DNA of 64,000 bases from Rhypophila decipiens (lineage: Eukaryota; Ascomycota; Sordariomycetes; Sordariales; Naviculisporaceae): positions 60,807 to 124,806 of the forward strand of contig MU858155.1 in assembly GCA_033297075.1 (NCBI GenBank), written 5' to 3'. The number at the start of each line of letters is the position of its first letter. Within the stretch, counting starts at the first letter, position 1. This document shows, piece by piece, positions 52,901-63,503 of this stretch. Position numbers and translations under genes: made by a program. The notes below the pieces were generated by a model. That model made no database searches. It saw nothing but the letters and a program-made list of their open reading frames with translations, and had not been told where the DNA came from.

Positions 52901-54861
52901 CCAGAATGATGTCGAAAGCCTCAGGGAGGTTTGTGGGCAGCAGCTTGTTGATCAACTCTCGTGGACCCTTGAGACGTGTTTGGTAAGAGAAACCAAGCAG
53001 GTGAGATACCGTGAGTGAAACCCAGAGAAAAACGCCCTGAGCACGCTCGGCGATGACTTGAGCCAGTTCCAGAGCTTCCGAGGTCGAGTCGGAGAACGTC
53101 GGCGACTCTATGAGTTTGGCTTGGAGATATTTCTGTATGTCGACGGAATTGTAATCTTCCAGGCAAATCTCACATACAGGAACAAAAGAGGATAAGCTGG
53201 GGCTCTTCTCGGAAGAAACGCAAGTCCGAAGGGTGCATTGGGGATCGGAAGAAGTCCCCAGGCGTCGCAACAAGGACACGAGGCTGTCGTAATCGTTACA
53301 CTCATCCAACGCATCGATGAGGAGGTAGAGCGAATCACCTCGGGCCGTCGATTTCTCGACAAAGTGAAACAAACTCTCCTCCAAATCCTCATCGTTCCAT
53401 CCCTGGTCTGGGCCAAGAATCTCTTTCCTCTCCGCGAGTTTGGCAATGATTTCCGTGCTCGGGTAACTTGGTGTTGAGACCAGCAGTTGATACAAAAGGG
53501 ACCGCAGAAGACTTCCGACTGATTGGTTTGCACCGTGCCGGGAGAAAAAGAAGTAAAGACTGAGTTTGTGGCTTTTGTTGTCTCCCCAACGCTCGGGAGT
53601 TTTTAGGTTGTTAACAAGGTACTTCATCAGGGTAGTCTTTCCGCTGCCTGGCTTGCCGGTTATCCAAAAAAGACTTGAGTGAGCCCCCTCCATCCATGAA
53701 TTGAAGGGTGAGCTCTCTTCAAAGACCCAGTCAAGTGTGACACTATGCGGATCAGGTATGGATGTGGATGTATTCTCAAATTCGAGGCTTCTGAGGATCT
53801 CATTCTCTTGGTGCGGGCGATGTAAATGCGTCGCGTTGACGTCCTCGAATTTGGAGCCAACAATGATATTGCGCAATGACAACGCAATTTTCAGGTAAGA
53901 CGGGTCATCATCAGAGCGAAACTTGACCAGTTCCTACACAGCAGGTAAATTAGCATATGAAAGGGCCTTGGGTTGGAGTCGGGGAGATCCTCACACAATG
54001 ATTCTTTTCTAGTGAGACTTGTGGAAATCCCAAAAATTTCGTCTGGCTCTGGTCGACCGCCTTCCCGTCCAGAAATGTTAGTCCCGCTCAGGTTTCTCTC
54101 ATCCCTAACGCGACAGACACTTACCAAGAAGTGGGTATCAGGCAACGGGAGGGTTTCATGAAACGAGACAATCTGCCAAGGGAGGCTGCTCCATGGAAGT
54201 CGCAAGAATCGAAAGGCTGCATGCCACATTGACTGAACGGCAACCATGTCGGCCACGGGCAAACCAGTCGCAAAAGCAATTCTGGAAGTTATGGTAGATA
54301 GTTCGGATGTGGAAGTGGTATGTGGCGTCCCCAAGAAAATGATCCCCTTGGTTGCATCGACAATATCATTGAATGCTTCATCTCCTCGATTATCAAACGC
54401 CTGGATGAGGGCAAGTTTGACAACAATGCCACCAAAACCGTGACACATGAAAAATATGGGCCGCTGTCGGTGTCTCTAGGTATGCCATCAAATTATTAGC
54501 CGGGACAGAAACTTTAACAACTGGCAGGAAGGTAGGGCGTGAATGTAGCGGAACACACCTCGGATTTCCTCGTTCTCAAGTTAATAAGCCCAACAAGTAG
54601 CTCCTCGGCAAGCTTGCCACTGTCCAATGTGCTGTAAGGGAGGGGTTTCGTGCAATAAGAATAAGTGTAGATTCTCGCCCAAGGTATGTCAGTGGGCAAC
54701 CAGTCGCGGAGCCAATGCCGCGTCTTGTCGTAGGCCCGGGTTTTTGGCGGGTGGCAAACTAATCCGTGGACGAAGATGATGTCTACCCCTCGAGCAGCCA
54801 ACGGTCCCTCCGCCAGACGAGAGAGGGTCGAACCTATTAAGGTACCGCGGGAGTCAGCCAT
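49974..54861 (-). CDS. NLR: hydrolase-like head, NACHT, ankyrin repeats, hydrophobic segment, zinc-finger module
   Basis: Six exons (minus): 54861-54559, 54475-54125, 54042-53995, 53933-51316, 51216-50942 and 50878-49974. All introns are GT..AG of 61-99 nt; the exons sum to 4500 nt, 1499 residues without a stop. Residues 25-235 form a SesB-like alpha/beta-hydrolase domain (VDIIFVHGLV ... GIIFLGTPH ... HCELVKFRSDDDP), but the nucleophile elbow reads CHGFGG, with Gly where Ser is expected. A NACHT NTPase follows with Walker A GKPGSGKTT (about 327-335) and Walker B LYLLIDALDE (about 436-445). Ankyrin repeats occupy about 800-970. A hydrophobic segment (STVLGALLACLCLYQC, about 993) comes next. 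A C2H2-like module (CPYFRR ... ACNGKGFP ... THIKDKH ... CHVCKSRF, ending FRLLFPDWPEGEQIPSPY) spans the exon 4/5/6 joins. The last 300 residues are Ser/Gln/Pro-rich and disordered. It is predicted to be a non-self-recognition receptor. Confidence 0.85.
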
Positions 54862-55835
54862 GTTAAGAACTGGGTGGAGCTCAGAAAGGGGTTGGATGGA
54901 ACGCACAGAAATCATGTTAGGAATCGAGAAACAGGAGAAAGATAAAGCGGGAATCTGTATGGGGGATACGGATCTGTCGGTGAGTTTTTCACATCGTTAT
55001 TATAGAACTGGCGCAGGTGACCCGGTTGTGTACACTAATGCAAGCCGCACAACAGGTCCTCTGCGTTCATGCACGTGGCACCACCATCTCAACGGCGAGT
55101 CTCTAATTTGCGTCGATTTCCAGGATCTGAAAAAAACAGGAAGGGAAAAAACGAAGGGAAAAGGTGCAGACTGCCAATTTGCATTTTGCGGTTTTCGCAA
55201 TGCATGAGTTTTCGCATTTTGTGCGGATCCCACCAATTAAACTGACCCAAGCTGGCAAGGCGGGAGGCACTTGGCGGTGGGCTTTCTGGATGAAGGTCCA
55301 ATCTTTGTGCTTCAAATTATCTTTCACCGGCTTCCAAAAAGTATTAGACATGGCCTACGTAGGTGTCTTTCAGTCTTTTCCCGCTCCCACTCCCACTGCT
55401 GCGGTCAGGAATCATTTACCGTAGCACCGCCATGGTGCCCAGCACCGCCACACTACAACACCCATGCCCAAGGATATACTCTTGTCCGCTACATCGTCGT
55501 GGGAATTAACTTACATGCTGTGTACTCAGGACCTGTCGGGTCGGGTTAAGCTAGATCTTATATGCAAAAGGTACCGTCTATCCAAGAATTCCAACCAGTC
55601 GTAGCTCTATAGCTTGCGCCAGATACAATGTACCAAGGACTAAAAAGTCGGAGATTCAGAGTACCATACCATATAAACCTCAGGACTGGTACTTTAGTGG
55701 CTTGACCCTCTGCTTTCAGCTCGTCCTATTGAGCTATCTAGATGGGCATGTGAGAGAGACTTGGGGCGAGGTTTGCAAGTTGAAGGCCATGTATTATTGT
55801 TCTCTATGTCCGGACTTCTCGGGTTTATTATGTTA
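54862..55835. other. Intergenic region
   Basis: Promoter of the NLR gene (minus) and 3' flank of the damaged gene ending at 55836. No gene is recognised. Confidence 0.45.
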
Positions 55836-57243
55836 CTATACTTGAAGTTGGTTGGGCATCAATCTGAATCTGAACAGTCCGTTGGCGGCACTGACAAAAC
55901 CTGTCGCGGCCGAGACGGCGGGTGGGTCCATATCCAGCGTCTCCTTGAAGATAAAGTCCTCGACCGCCTTCTTCTGATCGGGAGCAATGTTTTGTGAAAA
56001 TGTTTCCCATTTGGCCATATCAAACTCGGCGTCAATCTGCGAGAACTCGACGTGGCAGCGGACCAGCCTACGGACCCCATCCTTTCCTTGAGGTACTGAA
56101 TAGAATGATTCGCCGACCTGGAAGTTGATCATGCGGATGCCTGTCGATTCAGCATGATTAAAAATTCGTTGAAATCAGGTCCTACGCAACGGGGCTTGGG
56201 TGGCTTTGCTTTCATCACACAATATTGCAAATGGTAACGCATAACACATAGCTGAAAATAACACTCACATGATACTATATTATTATCGATGAGCTCATGC
56301 TTCTCGGCCATGACAACTTTCTGGTCCTGAAAGTCAATGGTGGAATCGCTTGCAGAGCTGAGGATCTGTTTGAACAGTGGCTCCAGGGCTCGACGGCCTA
56401 TTTCATCAGCCCTTGGAACGATCCGATGGCAAACTCCATGATGTTGGCGTGGAGGTCCGACTGCATGCATTCGAAGGTCGTCTCTTGCCTAACAGGAGGC
56501 TCGCGACGCCGGAGCCTGAGAGCCCAGTGTGGAAGTACCCATATCATATCAGAAATCGGGAAGCGTTGGAAAGAAGTTGGTATAATGATATGAAGAGTGA
56601 AGGTGTGACCTACCATTCGAACTGTTGCATATCCCTTCCAGCAAAAAAAGCAAACGCGCTGCTTTGTCTCATCTTATTGTCAAAGTCACCAGTGGTAGGC
56701 ACGGCCTTGAACACATCAGCCCACCACTTTAGACCAGACCAGCACTTGAAATCATGGATGGCCCGCGACTTCTTACGTAACTCCTCACGACGCTCGTCGC
56801 TCATGTCGGTCGGCAATCTGACATACCAGATTGGGGGGAAATATTCAACGATGTCGCTCGCTCTTCCTACCACTTGCGCCGTGTGAGAACTATCGTCGGG
56901 GCGTGCCTCTGCCAGTCCAGGAAAAGGGTATGGCATTGCCGGCTGCATACGGACCGGCAATTCCTGTGAAATAACTCCACTAGGAAGCATGCGTTTCAAC
57001 CAACTGCCTGCTGTACTGACGACATTTGATACATTGGCAATTCCGATGGCATCGGGGGCGATAAACCCAGTTTGGCCTGGAAAAGCGTGAACAGCGATGA
57101 ATCCTGTTTGGCCAGGGGAAGTGTGATCAGTGACGAATCCAGTTTGGTCTGGGAAAATGTCATCTGCGATGAATCCAGTTTGGCCCAGAAAAGCATCAAC
57201 GGTCCCGAATCCAGTCTCGCTCGACTGGGAAAGGCAATTCCTA
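55836..57243 (-). pseudogene. Unrecognised fungal protein with 12-residue tandem repeats, frameshifted
   Basis: Protein text on the minus strand runs from about 57243 to 56614, then exons 56515-56269 and 56140-55836, joined by introns of 98 and 128 nt (donors GTAGGT and GTGAGT). The N-terminal part is five copies of a 12-residue repeat (consensus around GQTGFIA). Next come NVVSTAGSWLKRMLPSG, WYVRLPTDMSDERREELRKK, then MEFAIGSFQG, EIGRRALEPLFKQIL, VVMAEKHELIDNNIVSC, INFQVGESFYSV and CHVEFSQIDAEF. The middle exon is 247 nt, one base short of keeping both junctions in frame. The break is at about 56410-56416, where CAAGGGCTGATG would read on if it had one more G. The start is also missing: no in-frame ATG precedes the repeats, so an upstream exon may exist. 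The function is unknown. Confidence 0.55.
57059..57236. repeat. 36-bp minisatellite, five copies, within coding sequence
   Basis: The word TCCAG/CCCAG followed by TTTGG recurs with starts at 57066, 57102, 57138, 57174 and 57210, exactly 36 bases apart. On the minus strand each unit encodes 12 residues, so copy-number change keeps the frame. Confidence 0.85.
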
Positions 57244-57400
57244 TAATCTATTTATATAACGTTAACTAGATAGAGTAACGGAATACCATTCTATTAGTAT
57301 ATTTTAGTTAACTTTATTACTATGATGTTTCGCTAATTTATTATTGGAGTATGGAAAATCGGACTTTTAGTAGAAAAGGGGCTAAAAGGGGTGCCGAGAT

Positions 57401-58310
57401 CTAGGGCATGCCAACATCCCCGTACTTCAACTTATGACCGACAAACAAAGACCTATCCTGTCTCTCGAGCTCCTCCTCCGTGTCATCGCTGTCGAACAAC
57501 ATCTGCATGACCTTAATACCAGTACCACCTACGCGGCCTGCATCCTTCCGGCGGCCGACCCGAAAACCAGGCGGCCTGCTCTTCTTCTTCGTCCAGCGTG
57601 CACGGTCCTTGTCGTCCGTCCAGGTAGTGCTAGGATTACCCAGCTTGCCGAGTTGTGCAGGCGGAGTCGGTGCCGGGACCGGCCCGACCGGAGGCCCGCT
57701 CAGCTTGAGCTCCTCAAAGGGCGGTACTCCTCAAAGGGCGGCTGGGTGGTGTACAAAATGGCCACCTGGCGATTGTTCTCGTCGCAAATGGTTCTCTCGC
57801 CGTGTGTCGCGCCCGGCAGGGGCTTGATCTCGAAGTTGCTCATCCCCGGCGCAGCCCCGGCCAGGATGTTGCACATGGAGCTGGGCACGTGAAGGACGTC
57901 TTGAAGGCGGAGTTTGTTATGGGCTGCTGGTCCTTTGCCCTTGATCGACTTGCGGACGGGTATCGACGTTGCCGACGCCGACGATCTCCTCTGTCCATGT
58001 CTTGGGTTCGGCGCCGTCCGAAGAGGAAGTCACGGAAACAGTGCTCCTCTCGAATACACGATATGAGATGAATAAATCACGATTCTTTGCTACGCTGTGG
58101 AGGACGATGGATTAGAGACAAGCGGGTGAAGTCGAAGGTGCTACGTAATGACCCAAGATCAAGAACTCACTGGACTGTGGCCGATACGGAGTACACCCAT
58201 GTTGTGCACGGAGTAGAAGTGTCTTCCACGTTTGGGTCGTAATATTCTTCAGGTGATACGCCGGGCTTTAGCTTGTAATGGCCCTCGTATGATACGCTGG
58301 GCTCTGACAT
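57401..58310 (-). pseudogene. TNT1-94-like beta-barrel (copia-derived) protein, broken
   Basis: Minus strand. Exon 1 (58310-58171, MSEPSVSYEGHYKLK ... TTWVYSVSATV) joins exon 2 at 58094 through a 76-nt intron (GTGAGT..CCACAG) to give SATVHVAKNRDLF. This is the form seen in fungal proteins annotated as having a retrovirus-related Pol TNT 1-94-like beta-barrel. Downstream text fits the same family: IVGVGNVD, then KLRLQDVLHVPSSMCNIL, then KLSGPPVGPVP. The frame is broken twice. Near 57976 the sequence shifts between GNVD and IPVRKS. A 17-base tandem duplication at 57709-57740 shifts PPFEE out of frame with LKLSGPPVG. The reading ends at TAG 57401-57403. It is probably a domesticated retroelement fragment, now decayed. 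Confidence 0.65.
57709..57740. repeat. 17-bp tandem duplication disrupting the frame
   Basis: CTCCTCAAAGGGCGG occurs at 57709-57723 and again at 57726-57740, a period of 17 bases. Removing one copy joins the two halves of the minus-strand protein in frame. Confidence 0.85.
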
Positions 58311-58564
58311 GATCTCCAAACAGATATCAAACAGATATAGGGGTTGAGGACGATGATCAAGTGAAACTGGATCCCCGGGATGATGATGATGACTGTTATA
58401 TCCCCCAATTGCTGTTCCCCGCCCCTCTACTCGTGCCATACCCCGTACGTAATCGTCAGATCGTTAGTTCATACGCCGGCTTACTGGCCGGCTTGGCCGG
58501 CTGACTTGGCTTACGGATCCAACAAAAGGGCTTATATGTTTTGTGAAAGCTCTATATGGTTCGA

Positions 58565-60392
58565 TTATAATTCCGCTTTCAGACCCCTCCTCATCTTCAT
58601 GCTCACACTAACAGCCCCCTCAGTCGGCAACGTCCCAAATGGGAAGTGTCCCATATTCACATCCACGCCCTCACTCTCCAAGTCACTAAACTCAAACGCC
58701 CTTAACAAGACCGCCACGCCCACAACGACCTCCTTCTTGGCAAAGTGTCGTCCCGGACACGTGTTCAACCCCCCGCCAAAGGGAACCAGTGTGATGATGT
58801 CCCCTGGGTTACCAACTTTGCCTTTTTGTCGCCCGATGATGTCTTTTCCTTCATATTGGCAAGGCTAGCAGTGTGTACAACGTTCTTCTTTTTGACGGGC
58901 CCAGAGAAGGGGTCGTCGGGGTATTCGAGAAACCGCTCCGCCCAGAAGGTGTCAACCGGGTGAGCGGGTTTGTCGCTGGCAGCAAGAATAGGTCCCTCGT
59001 TCCAGAAACTGGCGTCGTGTCCGCCCAGCCAGGACGAGGAAATGATGTGTACATCCTTGTCTAGTTTCCATTTGATGTTGAGCGGTGGTGAAGGAGAAGA
59101 CAGGTAAAAGGTGTCGTCTATGGGCGTGCGGCCTACAGGAGATGCAGCCCTGAGTCGCAGGGTCTCCATGAAGATGGAGCTGAGCAGTGGGAGACGGCTC
59201 AGCTCGGTCGTATCCCTGATGGATAACGAGTTGGGTTCCTGAAAATAGGGCGCAGACTCGGCGAGGACGCGTGATATAAGGTTCGGACCTTCGCGAAGGA
59301 TATGAAGCAAAGCCCAGATGGTTGCGTACGTTGCGTTCGGGGTCAAGGCAAACAGCATAGCCGAGTGAAACAGCGCGCTGCCCTCCCTGCCGATCCCAAA
59401 CTCGTCAAACATCACGGTACGAGCCTGCGTGAGCGTCGAACCGTGCAGAGGGTCCCACTCAAGTTGTCCTTTGCTCGGCGCCCCCCCGCGTCGCTTGGCC
59501 TCGTCCCACTTCATCAGCGAGTCTAGGGTCCGCTCGCGGGCGGCATACGCGCCGGGAATCATCCACCTGGGTAATCGCCTAAACAGCCGCGGCATCTGGT
59601 CCAGCCAGTCCCAGTAGTCTTTCGGGAGATCGGGTGCGATGCTGCCGAGCAGCTCGTCTTCATAGAGGGCAGAGGTTGCGGCGATGAAGAGGTTCTCGCG
59701 CAGGAACTTGGTCAGATCCGGCACGTCGATCCATCCCTCCCCATGCTCAGCAGCCCAGGACAGCAGGTCGCGGGTGAACCCCTCGGCCAATCTAGCACCG
59801 AGTATAGACTCCTGGGCAGACGAACTCAGATGGGCACCATAGACGGCATGCTCGCGAAGGTTCCACCTCTTGTGGTCGGGCAGGTGCTCCCAACCCGGAT
59901 TCGGCTGCGGCAGCACACCCGAGAGCTCGTCGATTTCCCCGCGGAGCTGGTCCTCTCTCGACAAACCCGTGTCGGCCATGAACTTGACGGGGATGAGCAC
60001 ATTAGTCACTTTCCTAGCGTGGCGATGAAGCGCCGCGACGGGCTCGCCGTGGGAGATGAACTGCAGCAGACGGCCCCTACGTAGAGCTTTACTGGCATGT
60101 TTCCGTATGTGGATGCCAGCCGACGCATGAAGCGGGATGTTTCAAAGACCAAGGAGATCGTGTGGCCTAGAAAAGGGATCCAGTACGGGAGGGCGGGCGT
60201 GGGGGATGCGAGGCCATTGTTGGCGGCTGCGTTGGTCTTTGCTGTGGATATGGCTCGGTGGAATAGGTAGGTAGATAGGGCGTAGGTGAGGAGGAGGGGG
60301 AGCGCGAGGAGGAGCAGGGTAATGACGAGATAGGGGTGTTTATGCACCTGAGCAGAGAGGAAAATATATTGGCTGGCCAACGAGGTGAACAT
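58565..60392 (-). pseudogene. Cytochrome P450, two frame breaks
   Basis: A membrane-anchored P450 monooxygenase read on the minus strand from the ATG at 60392. An N-terminal anchor (LVITLLLLALPLLLTYAL) and Pro-rich hinge (LPYWIPFLGH) lead to KLYVG. The frame then shifts at a G run (about 60074-60077) to continue RLLQFISHGEPVAALHRHARKV and IPVKFMADTGLS. The body is intact through the I-helix region and the ExxR (METLRLR). Just before the haem loop the frame shifts again: WFP is in one frame and FGGGLNTCPGRHFAKKE in another (T run near 58780). The haem cysteine and the end MKMRRGLKAEL are otherwise normal. Each break is explained by one missing base in a homopolymer. The substrate is unknown. 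It could be a working gene if the breaks are assembly errors. Confidence 0.75.
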
Positions 60393-61464
60393 TGCGTTGG
60401 CAAGGCTCGGCAACTGATGCCTGGATTTAAAACTTGGAAGCAGAAAATCTATGCGGAGCAGTACGATATCTTATTACAAGGGCAAGACTGTTTGACAACG
60501 CCCGTTACCTCTTCACGGAAGAGCATGTCTTGGGGATACATATATGTGTTCCCTTGATAAGGCTTGATTACTATGGACTTGTCCAGATGGGAACGTGCGA
60601 CATATTCAAAGTTTGTGTGACTTTTGAGGTTCCAGTCCGACTCGATAGATCACAGAGCAGCAACAGATTCCAGTTCCATAGGTATGGCCTCGGACTTGTC
60701 ACCGTGGCGTTGTCCGAGTTACAGCCTAATCCGGCATACATGGCGAAAAAGAGCTCAAAAAGAAGTCATCGTCAGCCTTTCTTGACATCGGAACTTGGTC
60801 GAATCAGCAAGGCAAGACAAAGCCGACGATAACGGAGAAGCACCCTGCACTAGGTGCTACCAAGGGGCTGCACTTGGCTGTGTTTCCTATATCTTATCAG
60901 CTGCAGTGTTCTAGGCACTCAGCTAACCTCTTATGCAAGTGCACGATAATGCAGAACCAATAACAAGATTTGTAAGCCCCGTATGCATGGAGTTTATTAT
61001 TGAGGAATCAGATTGCGCACACCATCTAATATCAATGCCAGTATCGATTGGGACTATTCTTCTATCAAGAAGAATTACTTGCCAGCTGCCAAGCGGTATA
61101 TCAGTACGACTGTACCAGTGAGATTTTCAGTGTGTATTGATTGGGACTACGTATACTATTAGTCTTTCTTCGTACACGCGTATAGTTCCACGTATTATTC
61201 ACCAAATGTGGCGATGGTAGTATTTAATTCGGACTTGATTATCTCACCCAATCATCGGAAAGTTTGGTACTCCTGTATCGGTCTTAATAATACCCCTTCC
61301 ACAGATGAAAGGCACATGTCGTACCTTGGCAGAAAAGACTTCTTCAACTAAAATGAGAACAATCATAAAATTCGTTGATGTACATGCACTAGCTACTATC
61401 CTACACAACCTCCTCCATCACCAACACCAGCCGCATCTATGCAAGGCTTGCTTGCTCCAGGCCT
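60393..61464. other. Intergenic region
   Basis: A 1.1-kb stretch with no supported gene. It holds the P450 promoter side and the 3' flank of the small-protein gene. Confidence 0.45.
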
Positions 61465-61875
61465 CTAATGCTTGGGCCCCGTGTTGTGAATAGCGTTGGG
61501 GACCGCGCGCTCCACACTCTCAGGGAGCTTCTCCTGAAGCTTCTTGGGCACAATCGAGTCAGTGCCGCCCTGGCCGTCGCTGACAGCATGGCTCTTGTGG
61601 GTCGACTGGCCGGGTTCTTGGCCGGTTGGGTGGACCTATCCCAGGCACATGAGAATTAGCAGGGGGGATCAAGTGCAGGAAGATGAAAGACTAACAGAGT
61701 CGGGAAGGGCCTTCTCGAGTCCCTTGGGAGCCTTCTCCTGGACCTTGCCGGGAACGTGCGAGTTTTGGGGACCGCCGGTTGCGTGGGATTGATCCATTTT
61801 GATGGTGGTTGTTGAGAGTGGACGGAAGATAGATGTGATGTAAGGTGCTTTCTTTGTGAAGGTGGTTCGAAGCAT
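61465..61875 (-). CDS. Small conserved fungal protein with duplicated VPxKxQEKxP motif
   Basis: Exons (minus) 61875-61696 and 61635-61465, joined across a 60-nt intron (GTTAGT..GATAG), give 116 residues. The second possible start, at 61797 (MDQSHATGG), gives 90. The core is a direct duplication: VPGKVQEKAPKGLEKALPDSV in the first half and VPKKLQEKLPESVERAVPNAI in the second, each followed by HPTG or HNTG. The longer N terminus (MLRTTFTKKAPYITSIFRP) has the look of a mitochondrial presequence, so the two starts could send the protein to different places. The function is not known; small Gly/His/Lys-rich proteins of this sort are often stress or development related in fungi, which is inference. 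Confidence 0.75.
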
Positions 61876-63041
61876 TGGATTTGATATTGAATGTTCTTTT
61901 TTTTTTTTTTTTGGTAACCTCAGAGCGGGTTGTTCTGCTCCTTATATACCTTGGTGAGCCCCTATTTTGAGTCGGAGTCGTCGCTTCCCATACAAAATGT
62001 CGGCGTCATCGATGGACGGACTGTTTCAACATTCCGTAGTGCCCAGCTAGGTTTCAAGCTCTAGGTCGCACATCTAATTGCAAATCCACGACTTCTCTTT
62101 ACAGCAACATGTGTTAAGAAGTTCCCGCCGTCGTATGCATTGGTAACGTCATACCAAGACCGGAACGCGCCGCACATAGTACTTAAGCCAGATCGACGCC
62201 AGATCACGATTTCGACAGGTGTACGGATATACAACAGTTACCAAAATTGTCTGCTCGATTCAATGTGATAAGCAGGAGTTCCGGACGGTTGGGTGAACCG
62301 AAGCGGCGCAGTACCACCGAGTGACGTCAACACAGCTGCCCGGCCCAATTAAGAGGGCGCCGACGGATCCGGCCCGCAGGCCGCAGCAAACCCCGATCCT
62401 CGCGGGCGCGGGGAGCACTTGGAGATCGGATCGGAGTTAGATCGATCAAATGCCGATCTCAGGACGAACCACTAAAATATACAACTTATTACGCCGACAT
62501 CCCCTTCAGTTCTTCTCAATTTCATTTATTAATGGATTAGATTCAATATTCGCGGCTTTTCTTTTTGAAAGGTAGTATAATGACGTACTATTTCTCGCCC
62601 GACCAGCGTTGTAATTACCTAGGCAACCGTTCCAAACCTCCGGGACAGCGGAACTGGCACAGCTATATAACATCTATGCTCCGTTCGGGAAACCGCGATA
62701 GAACAACATTATACCGTGGCATCAAGAGTTCTGCGTCACTTCTGAGCTGGAACAGACTAAATTAATCGAAACGTCACGAAATCTGAGAGAGACTAGGAAG
62801 ATAAGTCCGCGGCGAATACCTACCGAGAGAGAAGAAACTCAATAAGATGTAGGAGAAAAGAGTTGCATCGTTTGAGTTGGAGCAATCTGAACCAGGACTT
62901 GGAGCAGCGCTGCCATAAGTCGAGTCAACTCAAGTCCGGTATCATCACGGCCCCGTCTTTACGCCATGCTTGAGCAGCTCGCCTTTGACAGAGGGTCCAT
63001 AGGGACCCATTTCTTCCGTTTGGCTCCTGCAGCATCGCCAT
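61876..63041. other. Intergenic region
   Basis: Promoter side of the small-protein gene, with a T tract of about 18 bases near 61897. No other gene is recognised. Confidence 0.45.
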
Positions 63042-63503
63042 TCACCTCTTCCCCCGGCTCGTGTCCATTGCGGGGCTCGTGGCGTTGCAATTCGACCTGA
63101 AAATCCAATTCATATCCGGAGCTGTTGCCATGTATTCCTTGTCCCAGCAGACAAAAGATCCGTCGTCATCCGAACGTAGCTTCTCAAAGGTAAAGAGATG
63201 CTCACCATGTGTACCCTGCATCATATCTTTGCAGCTGATCCGTTCAATTTAAGTTTCGTCCATGGCGTCATGAGGCCGAAAGTTGGAGAGGACCTCTGCA
63301 GCATGTGCATCATCCTCGCTGCTTACCTCAGTCCAGGTATAGGCAATCCAACTCGACTGCTCGGCAGGTCTGTCTGGGAATTCGCGAAGGATGTTGTATG
63401 TGGCACTCCTGTTGTAGAGGTGCTTTTCCGACCTCGGGACGACCGCGTTCTCGTCGGGTGATACGGCGTTCTTGTCCAGGTCCCAGGATATGCCTTCGCT
63501 CAT
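63042..63503 (-). CDS. Small hypothetical protein
   Basis: I do not recognise it. Exons (minus) 63503-63327 and 63215-63042 join in phase across a 111-nt intron (GTAAGC..ATGCAG) to give 116 residues: MSEGISWDLDKNAVSP ... AYTWTE, then GTHGEHLFTFEKLRSDDDG ... ending SRGKR. It is acidic overall and soluble, with no signal peptide. Support is the exact frame match and consensus splice sites only; a chance model is possible. Confidence 0.4.

Noticed and set aside
42166..60392. A possible secondary-metabolite cluster (MDR, hydrolase, P450)
   Set aside because: There is no polyketide, peptide or terpene synthase, no cluster regulator and no transporter, and the genes are interrupted by unrelated loci.
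61895..61912. A T tract of about 18 bases
   Set aside because: A simple homopolymer upstream of the small-protein gene; no sign of a retroposed poly(A) tail or target duplication.
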